Positions 63,288 to 64,000 of a DNA stretch of 64,000 nucleotides are shown piece by piece. Each line of letters begins with the position of its first letter. Position 1 is the first letter of the stretch. The translations under genes and the position numbers were made by a program. The notes under the pieces are model-generated. The model was not told the DNA's origin, made no database searches, and was given only the letters and a program-made list of their open reading frames with translations. Source of the stretch: Paenibacillus sp. HGH0039 (GTDB taxonomy: Bacteria; Bacillota; Bacilli; Paenibacillales; NBRC-103111); the NCBI RefSeq assembly GCF_000411255.1, contig NZ_KE150413.1:2518580-2582579 (forward strand), written 5' to 3'.

Positions 63288-63302
63288 TGATAATCATTAT
63301 CA
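63288..63302 (-). promoter_or_regulatory. Fur box (perfect 7-1-7) of the AraC/SBP gene
   Basis: TGATAATCATTATCA identical to the box at 14782-14796, 23 bases ahead of the regulator start. Confidence 0.9.
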
Positions 63303-63325
63303 ATAAAATTCATTGTAACTAAAAC

Positions 63326-63362
63326 AAAGAAGCTTTTCAACAGAGGTTGAAAGCTTCTTTTT
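63326..63362. terminator. Terminator after the binding-protein gene
   Basis: AAAGAAGCTTTTCAAC-AGAG-GTTGAAAGCTTCTTT with one bulged T, flanked by A and T runs. It ends the binding-protein transcript and precedes the Fur-boxed promoter of the regulator. Confidence 0.85.
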
Positions 63363-63416
63363 GAATGAACCGCTGAGTTGTTACGCTGCGGAAGGGCGTA
63401 TGCCGTCAGAGCAGGC

Positions 63417-64000
63417 TTATTCTTTGAGCAGAACCGGTATTTCGTTCAACAGCCATTCCCGTGTAGCGGCGTCACTGCCGGATTTGAGAATGTCGAGCGT
63501 GTAGACGTGCCCGTTCTTCACGGCCGGAAGATCGAGCCAGATCCGGCTTTTCAGAAGCTCCTCCGTCGACTGCTGCGCTTCTTTGTCTACCGGGGTCAGA
63601 ATAAAAATCCGGTCACCGGCTACTTGGGGGAGAACCTCCGGCGAAATTTGCTTGAAGCCCGCTTTTTCGTCCAGCACGTCGCGGATCGGCGGAGTCGGCA
63701 CGAATCCGTTCTTGTCGTAGAGAACTTGGGAAAGTCCCGTGCTTGCCATCACAAACAACCGGTTGCCCGGATAATAAGTGAAAACGGAGGCCGTCTCGCC
63801 GGGTTTTATTCCCGCGTCATGCAGGATCTTCCACATCGCTTCCGAACGTGATTCGTAATCGGCCAGCCATTTTTCCGCCTCCGGCTTTTTGTCCAGAAGA
63901 TCGCCGAGCAGAAGAAGCCGTTCCTTCATGGGCAGGAACGTATTGAACATGAGCGTAGGCGCGATTTTGTTCAACTGCTCGTATTCTTTCTCGTCGGTAC
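63417..64000 (-). CDS. Iron-siderophore ABC transporter substrate-binding protein, 5' end outside window
   Basis: The frame is open to base 64000 (TDEKEYEQLNKIAPT upstream of the first start-like codon), so the N-terminus with its signal peptide lies beyond the window. The visible 194 residues are the C-terminal lobe of a helical-backbone binding protein (APTLMFNTFLPMKERLLLLGDLL, GETASVFTYYPGN, GDRIFILTPVDKE). It is very similar to the binding domain of the adjacent AraC fusion. It delivers ligand to the FecCD permeases of system 2. Confidence 0.9.
   Translation of the reverse strand, partial: TDEKEYEQLNKIAPTLMFNTFLPMKERLLLLGDLLDKKPEAEKWLADYESRSEAMWKILHDAGIKPGETASVFTYYPGNRLFVMASTGLSQVLYDKNGFVPTPPIRDVLDEKAGFKQISPEVLPQVAGDRIFILTPVDKEAQQSTEELLKSRIWLDLPAVKNGHVYTLDILKSGSDAATREWLLNEIPVLLKE

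Overview
The window reads as the chromosome of a Gram-positive, spore-former-type Firmicute close to Paenibacillus (Paenibacillaceae). Pointers: moderately high GC in the core genes, strong AGGAGG ribosome sites with frequent TTG and GTG starts, a T-box leader, a bifunctional chorismate mutase/DAHP synthase, Bce-type peptide-resistance genes, homologues of Bacillus YqeB, YlmA and YvrJ, a copper-amine-oxidase-N stalk protein and a FIMAH-domain surface protein. Species cannot be fixed from the window. No rRNA, tRNA, CRISPR array or intact insertion sequence was seen.

Layout. 1-8.7 kb: esterase (5' cut), DUF3626 protein, T-box plus aroA, an RNA-repair pair rtcB-kptA behind a structured leader, an MFS exporter. 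8.7-14.5 kb: AT-rich island with a GNAT gene, a decayed GHKL ATPase gene and a TetR/MFS efflux pair. 14.7-22.3 kb: Fur-boxed siderophore system 1 (AraC-type sensor fused to a binding-protein domain, two esterases, lipoprotein, two permeases, ATPase). 22.5-29.2 kb: greA, then a six-gene run (HpaB-like hydroxylase, Nudix, M24 peptidase fold, cysteine-synthase fold, OPRT, class 2 DHODH) that looks like a specialised or salvage pathway. 29.2-30.9 kb: a SigO/RsoA-like two-subunit sigma locus with YvrJ and an L,D-transpeptidase.

30.9-47.1 kb: SgrR-like regulator, XRE regulator, peptide deformylase, an ECF sigma factor with a large C-terminal extension, TetR, YqeB, YlmA-like ATPase, AraC, GH19 chitinase-like protein, a complete BceRSAB-type module and a DUF418 protein. 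47.1-50.3 kb: a decay zone with IS3 and IS1595 remnants and broken WYL-regulator and DinB genes. 50.4-56.1 kb: AAA ATPase, rlmN, a 1094-residue surface protein. 56.5-64 kb: Fur-boxed siderophore system 2 (two permeases, an ABC exporter, an ATPase, an AraC/binding-protein fusion, and a binding protein cut by the window end).

How it fits together. Two separate iron-siderophore systems each carry a local AraC sensor that can read the same ligand the transporter imports, under Fur boxes. The most distinctive observation is a three-times-repeated promoter-like element, GTTGTWAAAWM-N11-TACC(C)TA, found only ahead of the split-sigma operon, the divergent yvrJ gene and the L,D-transpeptidase gene; it suggests a self-contained envelope regulon run by a two-subunit sigma factor. 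The rtcB-kptA leader (23-codon ORF, hairpin, intrinsic terminator) suggests attenuation control of RNA repair.
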